This document shows positions 1 to 8,762 of a stretch of 64,000 nucleotides of DNA, piece after piece (the stretch's first letter is position 1; every line of letters begins with the position of its first letter). A program made the position numbers and the translations under genes. The stretch covers positions 1 to 64,000 of the forward strand of contig JADJGJ010000001.1 of NCBI GenBank assembly GCA_016708105.1, in the 5' to 3' direction. The stretch is from Crocinitomicaceae bacterium (GTDB taxonomy: Bacteria > Bacteroidota > Bacteroidia > Flavobacteriales_D > Crocinitomicaceae). Under the pieces are notes generated by a model. The model saw nothing but the letters and a program-made list of their open reading frames with translations, had not been told where the DNA came from and did no database searches.

Positions 1-1
1 T

Positions 2-340
2 GTCAATTATACCGCTGATGCAAAAAAAGATGACGGAACTTGCACTTACCAAACCAGAGTGTCATTTTGGTTCAAGGAAAGCATGTCAAATACGCTGATA
101 TGGGGCGGGGTTGAAATACTGACCATGTATTTTGATGATGTTGCTCAGGGTACTATTGACCCCGCTAATTGGACACCCGGCCCTGATTGCGGCGGTGACG
201 ATTTTAATCTTGACTTGAACATGGGTTCTGAAAAATCAAAAACTATTTCATGGACCGCACGTGACCAATTTGGCAATTTACATTCCTTTGGTACTTTTAC
301 CATTGGTCCTAATGATTGTATGAGCATTGAATTGAATTAG
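2..340 (+). CDS. C-terminal part of a secreted/lipoprotein-type hypothetical protein (5' truncated by window)
   Basis: The frame is open from the first base of the window to a TAG at 338-340, so this is the last ~112 residues of a longer gene. The first visible residues contain a NYTADAKKDDGTCTY stretch. This resembles the 'NY-DADA-DDGSC-Y' calcium-loop-like motif common in extracellular Bacteroidota proteins. The rest is rich in Gly, Asp and Trp and has two Cys-containing loops, as in an exported beta-sandwich. A GTG at 59 could be mistaken for the start, but the frame continues upstream in the same style. No T9SS sorting domain is visible at the end. Function is unknown. It is convergent with the next gene, and no terminator hairpin is obvious between them. 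Confidence 0.6.
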   Translation, partial: VNYTADAKKDDGTCTYQTRVSFWFKESMSNTLIWGGVEILTMYFDDVAQGTIDPANWTPGPDCGGDDFNLDLNMGSEKSKTISWTARDQFGNLHSFGTFTIGPNDCMSIELN

Positions 341-447
341 TTTTTATTGTTTTAATCCGGATTTTAATTTGCGAAATCTATTTCAAGAGTTCTGCTAATA
401 CTTGGGGATAGTTGTTGGTAATAAGTGAGATCAATAATTCTTTTATT

Positions 448-1335
448 TCAATACCAACTCCCAACATCAAATTGAATTATCATCATGCTGTTACTTCCTT
501 TATCACGTGAAATAATGCCTGTGAGCAAATTGGTTTCACTGTCATACACAAATTGAAATTCAGTTTTAAAAACATCACCCTCATAATAATTCATAGAATA
601 GATATTTTTATTTTCATCATACGCGTAGGTATATTTAGATGCGTAATTTCCCATGTAGCTGCTTTGTGATGCACGTGACAAAATTTGATTTTCATTATTG
701 TAATCAATTTCAGTAGTCTCTTTTCCTGAGCCTAATTTTGGATAAGATTCGGTTTTTGTTATTCTTTTTTTATGGTCAAGATAATAGTACTCGTTCTTGT
801 AAATTTCATTGGCTGAATTGTGATAGTGTTTAATGTAGCTGGAGTCGCTGAGTTCAGTATACGTATATTTTTCTTTGAAATTTACAGTTTCTTCAGGCGG
901 AATGTAATTGGTTTTATCTTGATTTGTGAAACTTTGCGCACGGTGTTGTGTTGAGGTAATTCGGTTTGAAGCATCATAGGTGTGATGTATAGAAAAGAAA
1001 CCATATTTATCTGCCGAGCTTTTGATGATTAAATTGCTGCGTTCATCATAAACGTAGAGTGTATAAACGGTGTCACCATAATAGGTTTTGTATTCAAATG
1101 TCAATTCACCGAAGCGATTAAATTTATAATAGGCAGATTGATTTTCCGGTCTGATCACGTCATTGTCTGCTTTGCTGGAGTAGGTACAAAAAATTGATTT
1201 TATTCCCTTGGACATAATGAAAGTCCGATTGAATTCAGGCTTGCCCTCAAATGCGTGTAAGCGAGAATTGTCAAGCATTTGCGCATGTGCAGTGCAAGTT
1301 AAAATAAAAATAGAAATTAAGAATGTCCTACTCAT
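448..1335 (-). CDS. secreted YD-repeat-like hypothetical protein
   Basis: A 295-residue protein with an N-terminal signal peptide (about residues 1-18, ending AHAQ). The body is a string of short beta-hairpin units of the form Y-x-Y-D-x-x-x-N/R-I, for example YVYDERSNLI, YDASNRIT, YLDHKKRIT, DYNNENQIL and YAYDENKNI. This is the pattern of RHS/YD repeats, but the protein is far shorter than RHS toxins and has no toxin tail or core-associated domain. It is most likely an exported beta-stranded protein of unknown role. A TACTTTG promoter-like stretch lies just upstream of the ATG at 1335. It is divergent from the phosphodiesterase-like gene at 1505. Confidence 0.7.
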   Translation of the reverse strand: MSRTFLISIFILTCTAHAQMLDNSRLHAFEGKPEFNRTFIMSKGIKSIFCTYSSKADNDVIRPENQSAYYKFNRFGELTFEYKTYYGDTVYTLYVYDERSNLIIKSSADKYGFFSIHHTYDASNRITSTQHRAQSFTNQDKTNYIPPEETVNFKEKYTYTELSDSSYIKHYHNSANEIYKNEYYYLDHKKRITKTESYPKLGSGKETTEIDYNNENQILSRASQSSYMGNYASKYTYAYDENKNIYSMNYYEGDVFKTEFQFVYDSETNLLTGIISRDKGSNSMMIIQFDVGSWY

Positions 1336-1452
1336 TGAACTGCAAAGTAAAAGTTTATTCAGAACGGTTTTTGTGGTAATGGTTTCAAATCGTCAACAGC
1401 TTTGTTTTAATCAGCACCTCATCTTCTTGCGCATCTCCTTGATTTTAATTGA

Positions 1453-1460
1453 TATTTTTG
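1453..1460 (+). promoter_or_regulatory. Bacteroidota -7 promoter box (TATTTTTG)
   Basis: Exact match to TAnnTTTG, 44 nt upstream of the ATG at 1505. A TTG at 1427-1429 lies 23 nt upstream and is a possible -33 element. It would drive the exported phosphodiesterase-like gene. Confidence 0.5.
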
Positions 1461-1504
1461 TACAAGAATCGTGCTGAACATGAAATTTACTATTCAGCAT
1501 TAAT

Positions 1505-2473
1505 ATGGATAACATGAAGACAATGATTAGTCAATTCAAAAACCGGTGGAATGTAGTTTTATTTCTTTTGGTATTGCTTTCCTCAGCAAGTGCTTTTTCA
1601 ACAGACACAACAAAGTATAAAACACGCTACGTCATTGTAATGGTGATGGACGGACCAAGGTGGACAGAAACTTGGGGTGATACTACGCATCAATATATTC
1701 CACACATGGCAAATGATATGGCGCCTCTGGGTATTGTTTCAACAGCTTTCAGAAATAATGGACCAACCTATACCAACGCGGGGCACACGGCAATTACAAC
1801 GGGTATTTATCAAAACATCAAAAACAATGGATTGGAATTCCCGAAAAATCCTTCCATGTTTCAATATTGGTTAAAAGCAACCAGTAAACAACGCAATGCA
1901 GCGTATGTCATTGCCAGTAAAGATAAATTAGCTATTCTCACAGATTGTAAAAATAAAAAATGGAAAGGAAAATATCGCCCATATTCTGACTGCGGTGTAA
2001 ATGGTTTGTACACCGGTTATCGCGGTGATGATGTCACGTTTAAAAACTCAATTCGCATTCTGGATACTGAACACCCTGAGTTGGTTTTGATCAATTTTCA
2101 GCAACCTGATTCATGGGGTCATGGAAATAATTGGGAGAAATACCTTAACGCCACAAAACTCTCAGACAATTACATTTATATGGTGTTTGAGTTTTTAAGA
2201 ACCAACGAGTTCTACAAGGATAAAACAACCATTTTTGTAACAAATGATCATGGCCGGCATTTAGATGGACACAAAGATGGTTTTGTTTCTCACGGTGATA
2301 ATTGTGAAGGATGTCGTCATATTAACTTCTTTGCTTACGGTCCCGATTTTAAATCAAATGTAATTCTTGATACTCCGGCTGAACTTATTGATATTCCGGT
2401 TACCATTGGTGAATTAATGGGTTTCACTATAGATGGTTCTGAGGGACGGGTTATGACTGAATTATTCAAGTAG
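1505..2473 (+). CDS. exported alkaline-phosphatase-superfamily / nucleotide pyrophosphatase-like protein
   Basis: A 322-residue protein with a signal peptide (about 1-31). It carries the metal-binding signature of the alkaline phosphatase/sulfatase superfamily: an Asp in VMDGPRW (D49), a nucleophile Thr in GHTAITTG (T95), an Asp and His in PDSWGHG (D202, H206), Asp-His in TNDHG (D248, H249) and a C-terminal His in VSHGDN (H263). These are the residues that bind the two zinc ions in type I phosphodiesterase/nucleotide pyrophosphatases. It should therefore be a periplasmic or secreted phosphohydrolase; the substrate cannot be read from sequence. There is no T9SS sorting domain. Two ATGs lie close together (1505 and 1514); either fits the signal peptide. 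Confidence 0.8.
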   Translation: MDNMKTMISQFKNRWNVVLFLLVLLSSASAFSTDTTKYKTRYVIVMVMDGPRWTETWGDTTHQYIPHMANDMAPLGIVSTAFRNNGPTYTNAGHTAITTGIYQNIKNNGLEFPKNPSMFQYWLKATSKQRNAAYVIASKDKLAILTDCKNKKWKGKYRPYSDCGVNGLYTGYRGDDVTFKNSIRILDTEHPELVLINFQQPDSWGHGNNWEKYLNATKLSDNYIYMVFEFLRTNEFYKDKTTIFVTNDHGRHLDGHKDGFVSHGDNCEGCRHINFFAYGPDFKSNVILDTPAELIDIPVTIGELMGFTIDGSEGRVMTELFK

Positions 2474-2576
2474 TTTGAATATTATTTTTCTGTAACCTGA
2501 TGTAAGCCGCATCAAATCAGGTTTATATAATATTTTTGTTTTTTTAAATGGTCGTGTTTTCAAAAGTTTAAATAGC

Positions 2577-2584
2577 TATATTTG
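2577..2584 (+). promoter_or_regulatory. Bacteroidota -7 promoter box (TATATTTG)
   Basis: Exact TAnnTTTG match ending 21 nt before the ATG at 2606. It supports that start over the TTG at 2582, which lies inside the box. It probably drives the DksA-like gene together with lspA. Confidence 0.6.
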
Positions 2585-2605
2585 CCTTCCTTAAAAAAAA
2601 GAACC

Positions 2606-2980
2606 ATGGCAGAAGTTAGATATTCAGACAAGGATTTGACAATGTTCAAAAAGATTATTGAAGAGAAATTGGTAGAGGCAAAAGAAGATCTTGCATTGCT
2701 TAAAGGACAACTCGACCATAGTGATGATCACGGAACAGATGATACCGGTCGTTCATTCAATATGATGGAAGATGGTTCTGAAACTATGTCACGTGAAGAG
2801 ATGGCGCAATTGGCATCTCGTCAAGAAAAATTCATTCAGAATTTGCAAAATGCGTTGGTACGTATTGAAAATAAAACATACGGAATTTGTCGTGTAACCG
2901 GAAAACTCATCAGCAAAGAGCGTTTGAAATTGGTGCCGCACGCAACACTGAGCATTGACGCAAAAAACCAACAAGGATAG
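2606..2980 (+). CDS. DksA/TraR-family zinc-finger-like transcriptional regulator
   Basis: A 124-residue protein from the ATG at 2606. It has an N-terminal coiled-coil helical hairpin and a C-terminal YGICRVTGKLI segment followed by ERLKLVPHATLSI, which is the DksA/TraR C-terminal signature. Only the first Cys of the zinc-finger pairs remains, a form usual in Bacteroidota members. By family it should bind RNA polymerase through the secondary channel and modulate transcription; that is inference. Its 3' end overlaps the candidate start of lspA, so the two genes are probably one transcription unit. The upstream TTG in the same frame overlaps the promoter and is unlikely to be used. Confidence 0.85.
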   Translation: MAEVRYSDKDLTMFKKIIEEKLVEAKEDLALLKGQLDHSDDHGTDDTGRSFNMMEDGSETMSREEMAQLASRQEKFIQNLQNALVRIENKTYGICRVTGKLISKERLKLVPHATLSIDAKNQQG

Positions 2981-3656
2981 TCTCTTGACACTGGGTAGAA
3001 AAATTATCCTTCTTATTGCCGCGATTTTAATCATTGACCAGTTGGTTAAAGTCTGGGTGAAAACATCTTTTTATCCCTATGAAGATGTAGATGTAATCAA
3101 AGGATTTTTCCAAATGTATTATATTGAAAACCGCGGTATGGCGTTTGGTACCACGCTGGGTTCAGGTGTTTGGGCAAAATATGTTTTGTCTATTTTCAGA
3201 TTAATTGCTATTGTGGTTATTGCCTGGTATTTATTCAAACACATTCGTGAAAACAAGGTACACAAAGGACTGATATTTTGTATGGCACTTATTTTTGCTG
3301 GTGCCACCGGCAATTTGATTGATGGCATGTTCTATGATTTTATTTTTCCATTAGATCCTGATGTGACCTGGAATTATGAGTTGGATAGTAATGATCAGGT
3401 GATGCTTGACGAGTTTGGAAAACCCGTTTTGCGTGACACCGGATTTTTATTGGGTAGCGTTGTGGACATGTTCCGCTTTACTTTGGTGTGGCCTGATTTC
3501 ATGCCAAAATCAATGGCAGGCAAAGAAATTTTTGGCGCTATCTGGAATATTGCTGATGCTGCAATTTCAGTTGGTGTTTTGCTTATCATTTTTAGATATC
3601 GCACCTTCTTCAAAAAACCGGTTGACACTGAACAAAAAGAGTCGGTTAATTCTTGA
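2955..3656 (+). CDS. lspA: lipoprotein signal peptidase (LspA, signal peptidase II)
   Basis: An integral-membrane aspartic protease that removes signal peptides from diacylglyceryl-prolipoproteins. Visible family motifs, in order: DQLVKVWV near the first membrane segment, NRGMAFG, GNLIDGMFYDF, VVDMFRF (second catalytic Asp region) and WNIADAAISVG. Four membrane segments are apparent. At 233 residues it is longer than the enterobacterial enzyme (~165), because of a loop of ~45 residues between the GNLID and VVDMF motifs; such a loop is common in Flavobacteriales LspA. The start is uncertain. TTG at 2955 overlaps the DksA-like gene by 26 bp, while TTG at 2985 has an AAGGA seven bases upstream and gives a more usual N terminus. 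Confidence 0.93.
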   Translation: MTQKTNKDSLLTLGRKIILLIAAILIIDQLVKVWVKTSFYPYEDVDVIKGFFQMYYIENRGMAFGTTLGSGVWAKYVLSIFRLIAIVVIAWYLFKHIRENKVHKGLIFCMALIFAGATGNLIDGMFYDFIFPLDPDVTWNYELDSNDQVMLDEFGKPVLRDTGFLLGSVVDMFRFTLVWPDFMPKSMAGKEIFGAIWNIADAAISVGVLLIIFRYRTFFKKPVDTEQKESVNS

Positions 3657-3726
3657 ATTTTTTTAAAATTATTTTCATCTGGTGTAACTTCTTTTACTTG
3701 CAGAGTTATTTAAACAAACTGGTGCT

Positions 3727-4476
3727 ATGGGAAGAGGAGGTATGTTGCTGTTAATGCTCTGTGCGGCATGGTCAGCCAAAGGGAAAGATATTTTGCTTGA
3801 GTGTGGAACCAACACCGGAAACGGTTTCAACGGCTGGAGCATTGCCCCTTATAAAGTGTTTTCTGAAGTAAATTTTTCTGAAGAAACGGTTTCATTTTAT
3901 TCTGCTGCAGGAGGTGATTACAACATCACGCTCACAAGAAAAATTTCTGCCCTGCGTGAATATGCCCATCTCTATTTTAATCTTGATGTAAAAACCTTGC
4001 AAAATTGCGCTGTTAACGGGGTTGATATCTATACTTCTGCTGATGAAAAAGAGTGGACTGCTGTTAAAACGGATCAATCTAATTATGAAGGTGAATACCT
4101 CAATGAATCAGGGCATGAATTTGTGAAAATTGTAGTAAACGTGAGTTTTAAAAATGATGGATTGATTGAATGCGCATATTTGAAAATTGAAGGAGAAAAT
4201 GATGCAGAAATGGAAACCGTAGAATTGGAAGATTCTGCCATTACCGATGAGCCGTTTTTTATTTTCAGCTTCAATCGCAGTATCAATGTGGAAACAAAAC
4301 GTGAAGATGAATATCAAGTGATCATTACCAACCTTGCAGGTCAAGTAGTATACGTTGAAACAACAACGGGTAGTACCCGCATTGAACCTGAGCTAACAGA
4401 TGGAATTTATATTCTGTCAGTCATATGTAAAAATGAAATTGCTGAGAGTAAAAAAATAGTATTGCAGGCAAATTGA
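3727..4476 (+). CDS. secreted hypothetical protein with T9SS type A sorting domain
   Basis: A 249-residue protein with a signal-peptide-like N terminus (hydrophobic residues 6-16). Residues ~20-160 form a beta-sandwich-like region that alternates hydrophobic and polar residues. The last ~65 residues match the T9SS type A C-terminal domain pattern: a YQVIITNLAGQVVY strand, a turn, then DGIYILSVICKN and a basic-hydrophobic end (KKIVLQAN). It should be exported through the outer membrane by the type IX system and then anchored or released. Function is unknown. It follows lspA by 70 bp with no clear own promoter. Confidence 0.75.
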   Translation: MGRGGMLLLMLCAAWSAKGKDILLECGTNTGNGFNGWSIAPYKVFSEVNFSEETVSFYSAAGGDYNITLTRKISALREYAHLYFNLDVKTLQNCAVNGVDIYTSADEKEWTAVKTDQSNYEGEYLNESGHEFVKIVVNVSFKNDGLIECAYLKIEGENDAEMETVELEDSAITDEPFFIFSFNRSINVETKREDEYQVIITNLAGQVVYVETTTGSTRIEPELTDGIYILSVICKNEIAESKKIVLQAN

Positions 4477-4555
4477 TTATCTCAGATTTAGCAAAGGAAT
4501 TTTGAAGATATATTTTCGGGTTGCAAATTATATTTTTCCATTGTTTAATCTTGGA

Positions 4556-4900
4556 TTATAAAAATCCTAATTCAAGCTGAGCTTCTTCACTCATCATGTC
4601 TTTAGTCCAAGGTGGATCAAAAACAATGTTTACTTTGCACTCAGTAACTTGCGGCAAACTTTCTATTTTAGATTTCACATCTACCGGTAATGATTCAGCC
4701 ACCGGGCAATTTGGTGAAGTGAGGGTCATGTCAATTTCAACATAACCATCATTTTTTATTTTTACTTCATAGATGAGACCGAGCTCAAAAATATCTACCG
4801 GAATTTCAGGGTCGTAAATTTCCTTTAGTGCTGTGATGATTAAACCTTCCAGCTCTTTTTTATCTTCTGTTTCCATACCTGTTTCGTCTGAAATAATCAT
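4556..4900 (-). CDS. SufT-like / MIP18-family (DUF59) Fe-S assembly protein
   Basis: A 114-residue single-domain DUF59/MIP18 protein. It shows DPEIPVDIFELGLIYEV and TLTSPNCPVAESLP, whose Cys is the conserved residue of the family, and ends DPPWTKDMMSEEAQLELGFL, as in SUF-associated proteins. It acts in cytosolic iron-sulfur cluster assembly or transfer. It is the last gene of a sufS-sufE-sufT-like operon; its ATG overlaps the sufE stop by 4 bp, which implies translational coupling. An internal ATG (EDKK region) is possible but less coupled. Confidence 0.88.
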   Translation of the reverse strand: MIISDETGMETEDKKELEGLIITALKEIYDPEIPVDIFELGLIYEVKIKNDGYVEIDMTLTSPNCPVAESLPVDVKSKIESLPQVTECKVNIVFDPPWTKDMMSEEAQLELGFL

Positions 4901-5316
4901 GATTTCATTTTCAATGCAAGTGCGTAAATTTTCATTTGTTTCACCATAGCTAATAATCCATTGGAACGGGTTGGTGAAAGGTGTTCATGTAATCCAATTT
5001 CTTTTATAAAATTCAAATTTGCGTTGATGATGGTATCAGGTTCTTCACCTGACATAGCATAGATCAATAAAGCAATCATTCCTTTTGTAATAATGGCGTC
5101 AGCATCTGCCGTGTAAACTATTTTTCCATCTTTTTTTTCGGCATGCAGCCATACGGTTGATTGACATCCTTTGATGATATTATCGTCTGTTTTATACTGT
5201 GCATCAATCATGGGCAAATCTTTACCCAGTTCAATGATGTATTCATATTTTTCCATCCAGTCAGAATAGACAGAGAAATCATCAATAATGCTTTTTTCTT
5301 TTTCAGCCAGAGTCAT
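4897..5316 (-). CDS. sufE: SufE-family sulfur acceptor protein
   Basis: A 139-residue SufE-family protein. The conserved Cys that receives persulfide from SufS lies in IIKGCQSTVWLH. KGMIALLIYAMSG and IGLHEHLSPTRSNGL are also family motifs. It takes sulfur from SufS and raises its activity. It overlaps sufS by 4 bp upstream and the SufT-like gene by 4 bp downstream, so the three form a tight operon. No scaffold genes (sufBCD) are in this window, so they must lie elsewhere if present. Confidence 0.92.
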   Translation of the reverse strand: MTLAEKEKSIIDDFSVYSDWMEKYEYIIELGKDLPMIDAQYKTDDNIIKGCQSTVWLHAEKKDGKIVYTADADAIITKGMIALLIYAMSGEEPDTIINANLNFIKEIGLHEHLSPTRSNGLLAMVKQMKIYALALKMKS

Positions 5317-6530
5317 CCGCGCAACATATTTACAGCCTTGTCAAGGGCTTTGATGAAGTAATCAATTTCGTCTGCAGTATTGTATAATGAAAAGGATGCT
5401 CGGATGGTTCCGGGTATACCAAAATAATCCATTACGGGTTGAGTGCAGTGGTGTCCGGTTCTTACGGCAATGCCTTGTTGATTCAATAGTGTTCCAATGT
5501 CGTATGGGTGAGTGCCATCAATTAGAAAAGACAGAATTGCTGCTTTACTTTTTGCGGTTCCAAAGATTTTAATGCCTTCAATTTTTTGAATTTCATCCGT
5601 AGCTTTTTTAAGCAAATTTTGCTCATGCGATAATGCTCCCGCACGATCAATATTTTGCAACCAATTAATGGCTGAAGCCATGGCAATACCTCCACTGATA
5701 TGAGGCGTGCCTGCTTCAAATTTGTGCGGCAATTCATTATAGGTGGTTTTCTCCATGGTAACTGTTTTGATCATGTCTCCCCCTCCTTGATAGGGAGGCA
5801 ATTGATCAAGTATTTTTTCTTTACCATATAAGATTCCTGTGCCGGTTGGTCCAAAAATTTTGTGTCCGGAAAAAACTAAAAAATCACAATCTAATTTTTG
5901 TACATCTATTGGCTCATGCTGAATTGACTGTGCTGCGTCTGCCATTACCCAAGCACCAACTTTGTGCGCTTTTTCAATAATTTGCTCAATAGGATTTATT
6001 GTGCCCAGCGAATTAGAAACATGGACAACTGAAATCAATTTTGTTTTTTCAGTTATTAATTCATCAAGTGCTTTTAATTCCAATTCACCACCAGGTGTGA
6101 TGGGAATATATTTCAACTTCAGATTTTTTTCTTCTGCTATCATTTGCCAAGGAACAATATTGGAGTGATGTTCCATTTGGGTAATGATAATTTCATCGCC
6201 GGGGTTAAGTAGTTTTCCAATAGATGAAGCAACTAAATTGATACTTCCGGTTGTGCCTGAGGTAAAAATTATTTCGTGCGCATGGTGTGCATTGATAAAT
6301 TGCTGTATAGTGTTCCTAGCCTGCTCGTATTTTTCTGTTGCAAGTTGACTCAAGAAATGTACCCCGCGATGTATGTTGGCATTTTCATCAGAATAATACT
6401 GATTTATTTCTTCAATTACTTGCAATGGTTTTTGTGCAGTTGCTCCATTGTCAAAGTAAACCAGTGGATACTTACCAACCTGCCGACTGAGAATCGGAAA
6501 TTGTGCTCGTATGTCATCTATATTAAACAA
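5313..6530 (-). CDS. sufS: SufS-type cysteine desulfurase
   Basis: A PLP-dependent group II cysteine desulfurase that supplies sulfur for Fe-S clusters. The PLP lysine is in FSGHKIFGPTG and the catalytic Cys in RTGHHCTQP; THPYDIGTLL and the NIHRGVH loop are also typical. I place the start at TTG 6530 (Met-FNIDDIRAQFPILS). That matches the family N terminus, and a perfect -7 box lies at 6548-6555. The longer frame from ATG 6578 would begin upstream of that promoter and adds a non-conserved extension. It is the first gene of a three-gene operon with sufE and the SufT-like gene. Confidence 0.93.
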   Translation of the reverse strand: MFNIDDIRAQFPILSRQVGKYPLVYFDNGATAQKPLQVIEEINQYYSDENANIHRGVHFLSQLATEKYEQARNTIQQFINAHHAHEIIFTSGTTGSINLVASSIGKLLNPGDEIIITQMEHHSNIVPWQMIAEEKNLKLKYIPITPGGELELKALDELITEKTKLISVVHVSNSLGTINPIEQIIEKAHKVGAWVMADAAQSIQHEPIDVQKLDCDFLVFSGHKIFGPTGTGILYGKEKILDQLPPYQGGGDMIKTVTMEKTTYNELPHKFEAGTPHISGGIAMASAINWLQNIDRAGALSHEQNLLKKATDEIQKIEGIKIFGTAKSKAAILSFLIDGTHPYDIGTLLNQQGIAVRTGHHCTQPVMDYFGIPGTIRASFSLYNTADEIDYFIKALDKAVNMLRG

Positions 6531-6547
6531 GAGAATCTTTTTTTCTG

Positions 6548-6555
6548 CAAATTTA
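6548..6555 (-). promoter_or_regulatory. -7 promoter box TAAATTTG of the suf operon
   Basis: Read on the minus strand this is TAAATTTG, with a TTG 20 nt upstream as -33 element. Transcription would start near 6541, between the ATG at 6578 and the TTG at 6530. This decides the sufS start in favour of the TTG. Confidence 0.6.
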
Positions 6556-6741
6556 CATGGTGTTTTCGGGATATTCAATCAATATTTAGAACAATTCTAA
6601 ATAACGATGATTTCGATTCGCTAACTTGCACATGCTGTTAATTAAATTAGACTTTGATATCTTGTTTGAAAGACGTGATAACTAGCAGTGGCATCGCAGG
6701 CAATATTCCTGTTGCCATCAACCAAAAAGAATAAGAAAGAG

Positions 6742-7878
6742 ATGAAATCAAAATTACCACAAGTAGGCACCACTATTTTTACCGTGATGTCAGGCCTGGC
6801 GAATGAATGCGGAGCAGTCAATCTATCACAGGGTTTTCCTGATTTTGAACCTGACCCAAATTTATTGCCTGCCGTTGAAAGGGCAATGAAAGAAAATCAA
6901 ATTCAGTATGCACCTATGCCCGGTAGGTTAGATTTGCGCACCACTATTGCTCAATTGACGGGCAACAGATACAAAATTGCTATTCAACCTGAGAGTGAAA
7001 TAACTATAACAGCCGGAGCAACTCAGGCAATTTTTACGGCTTTGGGTGCATTGGTTGAACCGGGTGATGAGGTGATTCTCTTTGATCCGGCGTATGATTG
7101 TTATGATCCCGCAATACGTGTTTTTGGTGGTGTGCCCGTTCACCTGAATTTGGTTTATCCAAGCTTTCATATTGATTGGCATGAAGTGGAACAAAAAATT
7201 ACAGCTAAAACAAAAGTGATTGTTGTAAATAATCCGCATAATCCAACTGGCTCTGTCTGGTCATTGGAAGATCTGAATAGTTTAGAAAAATTATTACTGA
7301 AGCATCCGCAGCTATTTGTTATTTCAGATGAAGTGTATGAATATATTCGGTTTGATCAAAAACATATTTCTGTTCTTCAAAATGAAATTATTAGACAGCG
7401 CAGTTTTGTGATGTTTAGTTTTGGAAAAACACTGCATGTCACCGGTTGGAAAATCGGCTATTGTATTGCACCACCATCATTAACAACTGAGTTTAGAAAA
7501 GTTCATCAGTTCAATGTTTTTTGTGTGAATAATACCATGCAATATGCCATACAACATTACCTCACACATCATGCTCAACTTGAAAGTATATCGGTGATGT
7601 ATCAAGACAAGAAAAATTTCTTTTTAAATGGTTTGCAAAACACCAAATTGAAACCGCTTGCTTGTAACGGAACCTATTTTGTGCTATGTGATTATTCTTC
7701 TATTGCGCAAATGAATGATGTATCTTTTGCAGAAAAGTTGACGCGTGAAATTGGAGTTGCGTCAATACCCGTGAGTGTTTTTTATGAAGATCAGACAGAT
7801 CATCAGGTATTGAGATTTTGTTTTGCAAAAAAAGAAGAAACCTTAACCAATGCACTTAATAAACTATGCAAAATTTAA
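6742..7878 (+). CDS. PLP-dependent aminotransferase (YbdL/glutamine-transaminase type)
   Basis: A fold-type I class I/II aminotransferase, 378 residues from the ATG at 6742, which has a GAAAGAG just upstream. The N terminus KLPQVGTTIFTVMSGLA, then NLSQGFPDF, is the hallmark of the methionine/kynurenine/glutamine transaminase K group (E. coli YbdL). The PLP lysine lies in SFGKTLHVTGWKIGY. Also visible are NNPHNPTG and SDEVYEYI. The gene overlaps an omega-amidase-like gene by 13 bp. By analogy with known transaminase/omega-amidase pairs, it would re-aminate keto-methionine with glutamine in methionine salvage; this is inferred from the pairing. An upstream in-frame ATG at 6688 adds an unconserved tail. 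Confidence 0.88.
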   Translation: MKSKLPQVGTTIFTVMSGLANECGAVNLSQGFPDFEPDPNLLPAVERAMKENQIQYAPMPGRLDLRTTIAQLTGNRYKIAIQPESEITITAGATQAIFTALGALVEPGDEVILFDPAYDCYDPAIRVFGGVPVHLNLVYPSFHIDWHEVEQKITAKTKVIVVNNPHNPTGSVWSLEDLNSLEKLLLKHPQLFVISDEVYEYIRFDQKHISVLQNEIIRQRSFVMFSFGKTLHVTGWKIGYCIAPPSLTTEFRKVHQFNVFCVNNTMQYAIQHYLTHHAQLESISVMYQDKKNFFLNGLQNTKLKPLACNGTYFVLCDYSSIAQMNDVSFAEKLTREIGVASIPVSVFYEDQTDHQVLRFCFAKKEETLTNALNKLCKI

Positions 7879-8705
7879 CCGTTGCAATTATACAGGCAAA
7901 CCAATTTTGGCAAGACAAAGAAGCGAATTTTGCTCACTTTGAAAATTTACTTGAACAAGCTAGCGGCTCAACTTGTGATCTGATCATACTGCCTGAAATG
8001 TTCAACACATCTTTTTCAATGGATGCAAAAAGCTTAGCCGAAGACTTAAGTGGAAAATCAATTCAATGGCTGACCAAGCAAGCAAAAAAATATAATACAC
8101 AAATTTGCGCCACCTTGATTATTGAAGAAGAAAATAAATACTTTAACCGCTTAGTAATTGTTTCAGATAGAGGAATTGAAGCCAGTTATAATAAGCGACA
8201 TCTTTTCCGTATGGCAGGTGAACATCAATATTTTGAGGGCGGATCAGAGAGGGTTATCTATCACTTGCAGGGCTGGCGCATTTTATTGCAGGTATGTTAT
8301 GATTTACGATTCCCTGTATTTTCAAGAAATTGCACGTTGGAAGGTAAGCCTGAATATGATCTGGCTATTTATCCGGCTAACTGGCCAGAGCGCAGAGCTT
8401 ATGCTTGGACCACCTTATTAAAAGCACGTGCCATTGAAAATCAAGTGTATGTCATAGGCGTAAACAGAGTAGGTAAAGACGGGAATGACTTGGCATATTC
8501 AGGTGACTCTGCCGTGATTGATCCCTGGGGGAATGATGAGTATCTGGCTACAAAAAATACCGAACAAGTGAAAATTTTAACTCTGGATGCTGATAAGCTT
8601 AATCAAGTGAGAGCAGTTTTTCCAGCATATTTAGATGCTGATGCATGGATTTCACCGTTCAATCAGAAAAAGATACCGTTCAATCAAGATCAGCCATCCA
8701 ATTAG
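7866..8705 (+). CDS. nitrilase-superfamily omega-amidase (YafV/NIT2-like)
   Basis: A 279-residue carbon-nitrogen hydrolase with the Glu-Lys-Cys triad: E in LPEMFNTSF, K in YNKRHLF and C in LQVCYDLRFP. The sequence GEHQYFEGG and YPANWPERR fit the YafV/NIT2 omega-amidase subgroup. That subgroup hydrolyses alpha-keto acid omega-amides such as ketoglutaramate, the product of glutamine transaminases. The 13-bp overlap with the upstream YbdL-type transaminase strongly supports this role, since removing the amide pulls transamination forward. Cytosolic; no signal peptide. Confidence 0.88.
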   Translation: MQNLTVAIIQANQFWQDKEANFAHFENLLEQASGSTCDLIILPEMFNTSFSMDAKSLAEDLSGKSIQWLTKQAKKYNTQICATLIIEEENKYFNRLVIVSDRGIEASYNKRHLFRMAGEHQYFEGGSERVIYHLQGWRILLQVCYDLRFPVFSRNCTLEGKPEYDLAIYPANWPERRAYAWTTLLKARAIENQVYVIGVNRVGKDGNDLAYSGDSAVIDPWGNDEYLATKNTEQVKILTLDADKLNQVRAVFPAYLDADAWISPFNQKKIPFNQDQPSN

Positions 8706-8762
8706 GAAGTTCAACAATTTTACCCTATTTTTACGACTCACTAACATTTAAACAAAGGAAAA

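Noticed and set aside
448..1335. RHS-type polymorphic toxin
   Set aside because: YD-like units are present but the protein is only 295 residues, with no RHS core, no toxin tip and no immunity gene beside it.
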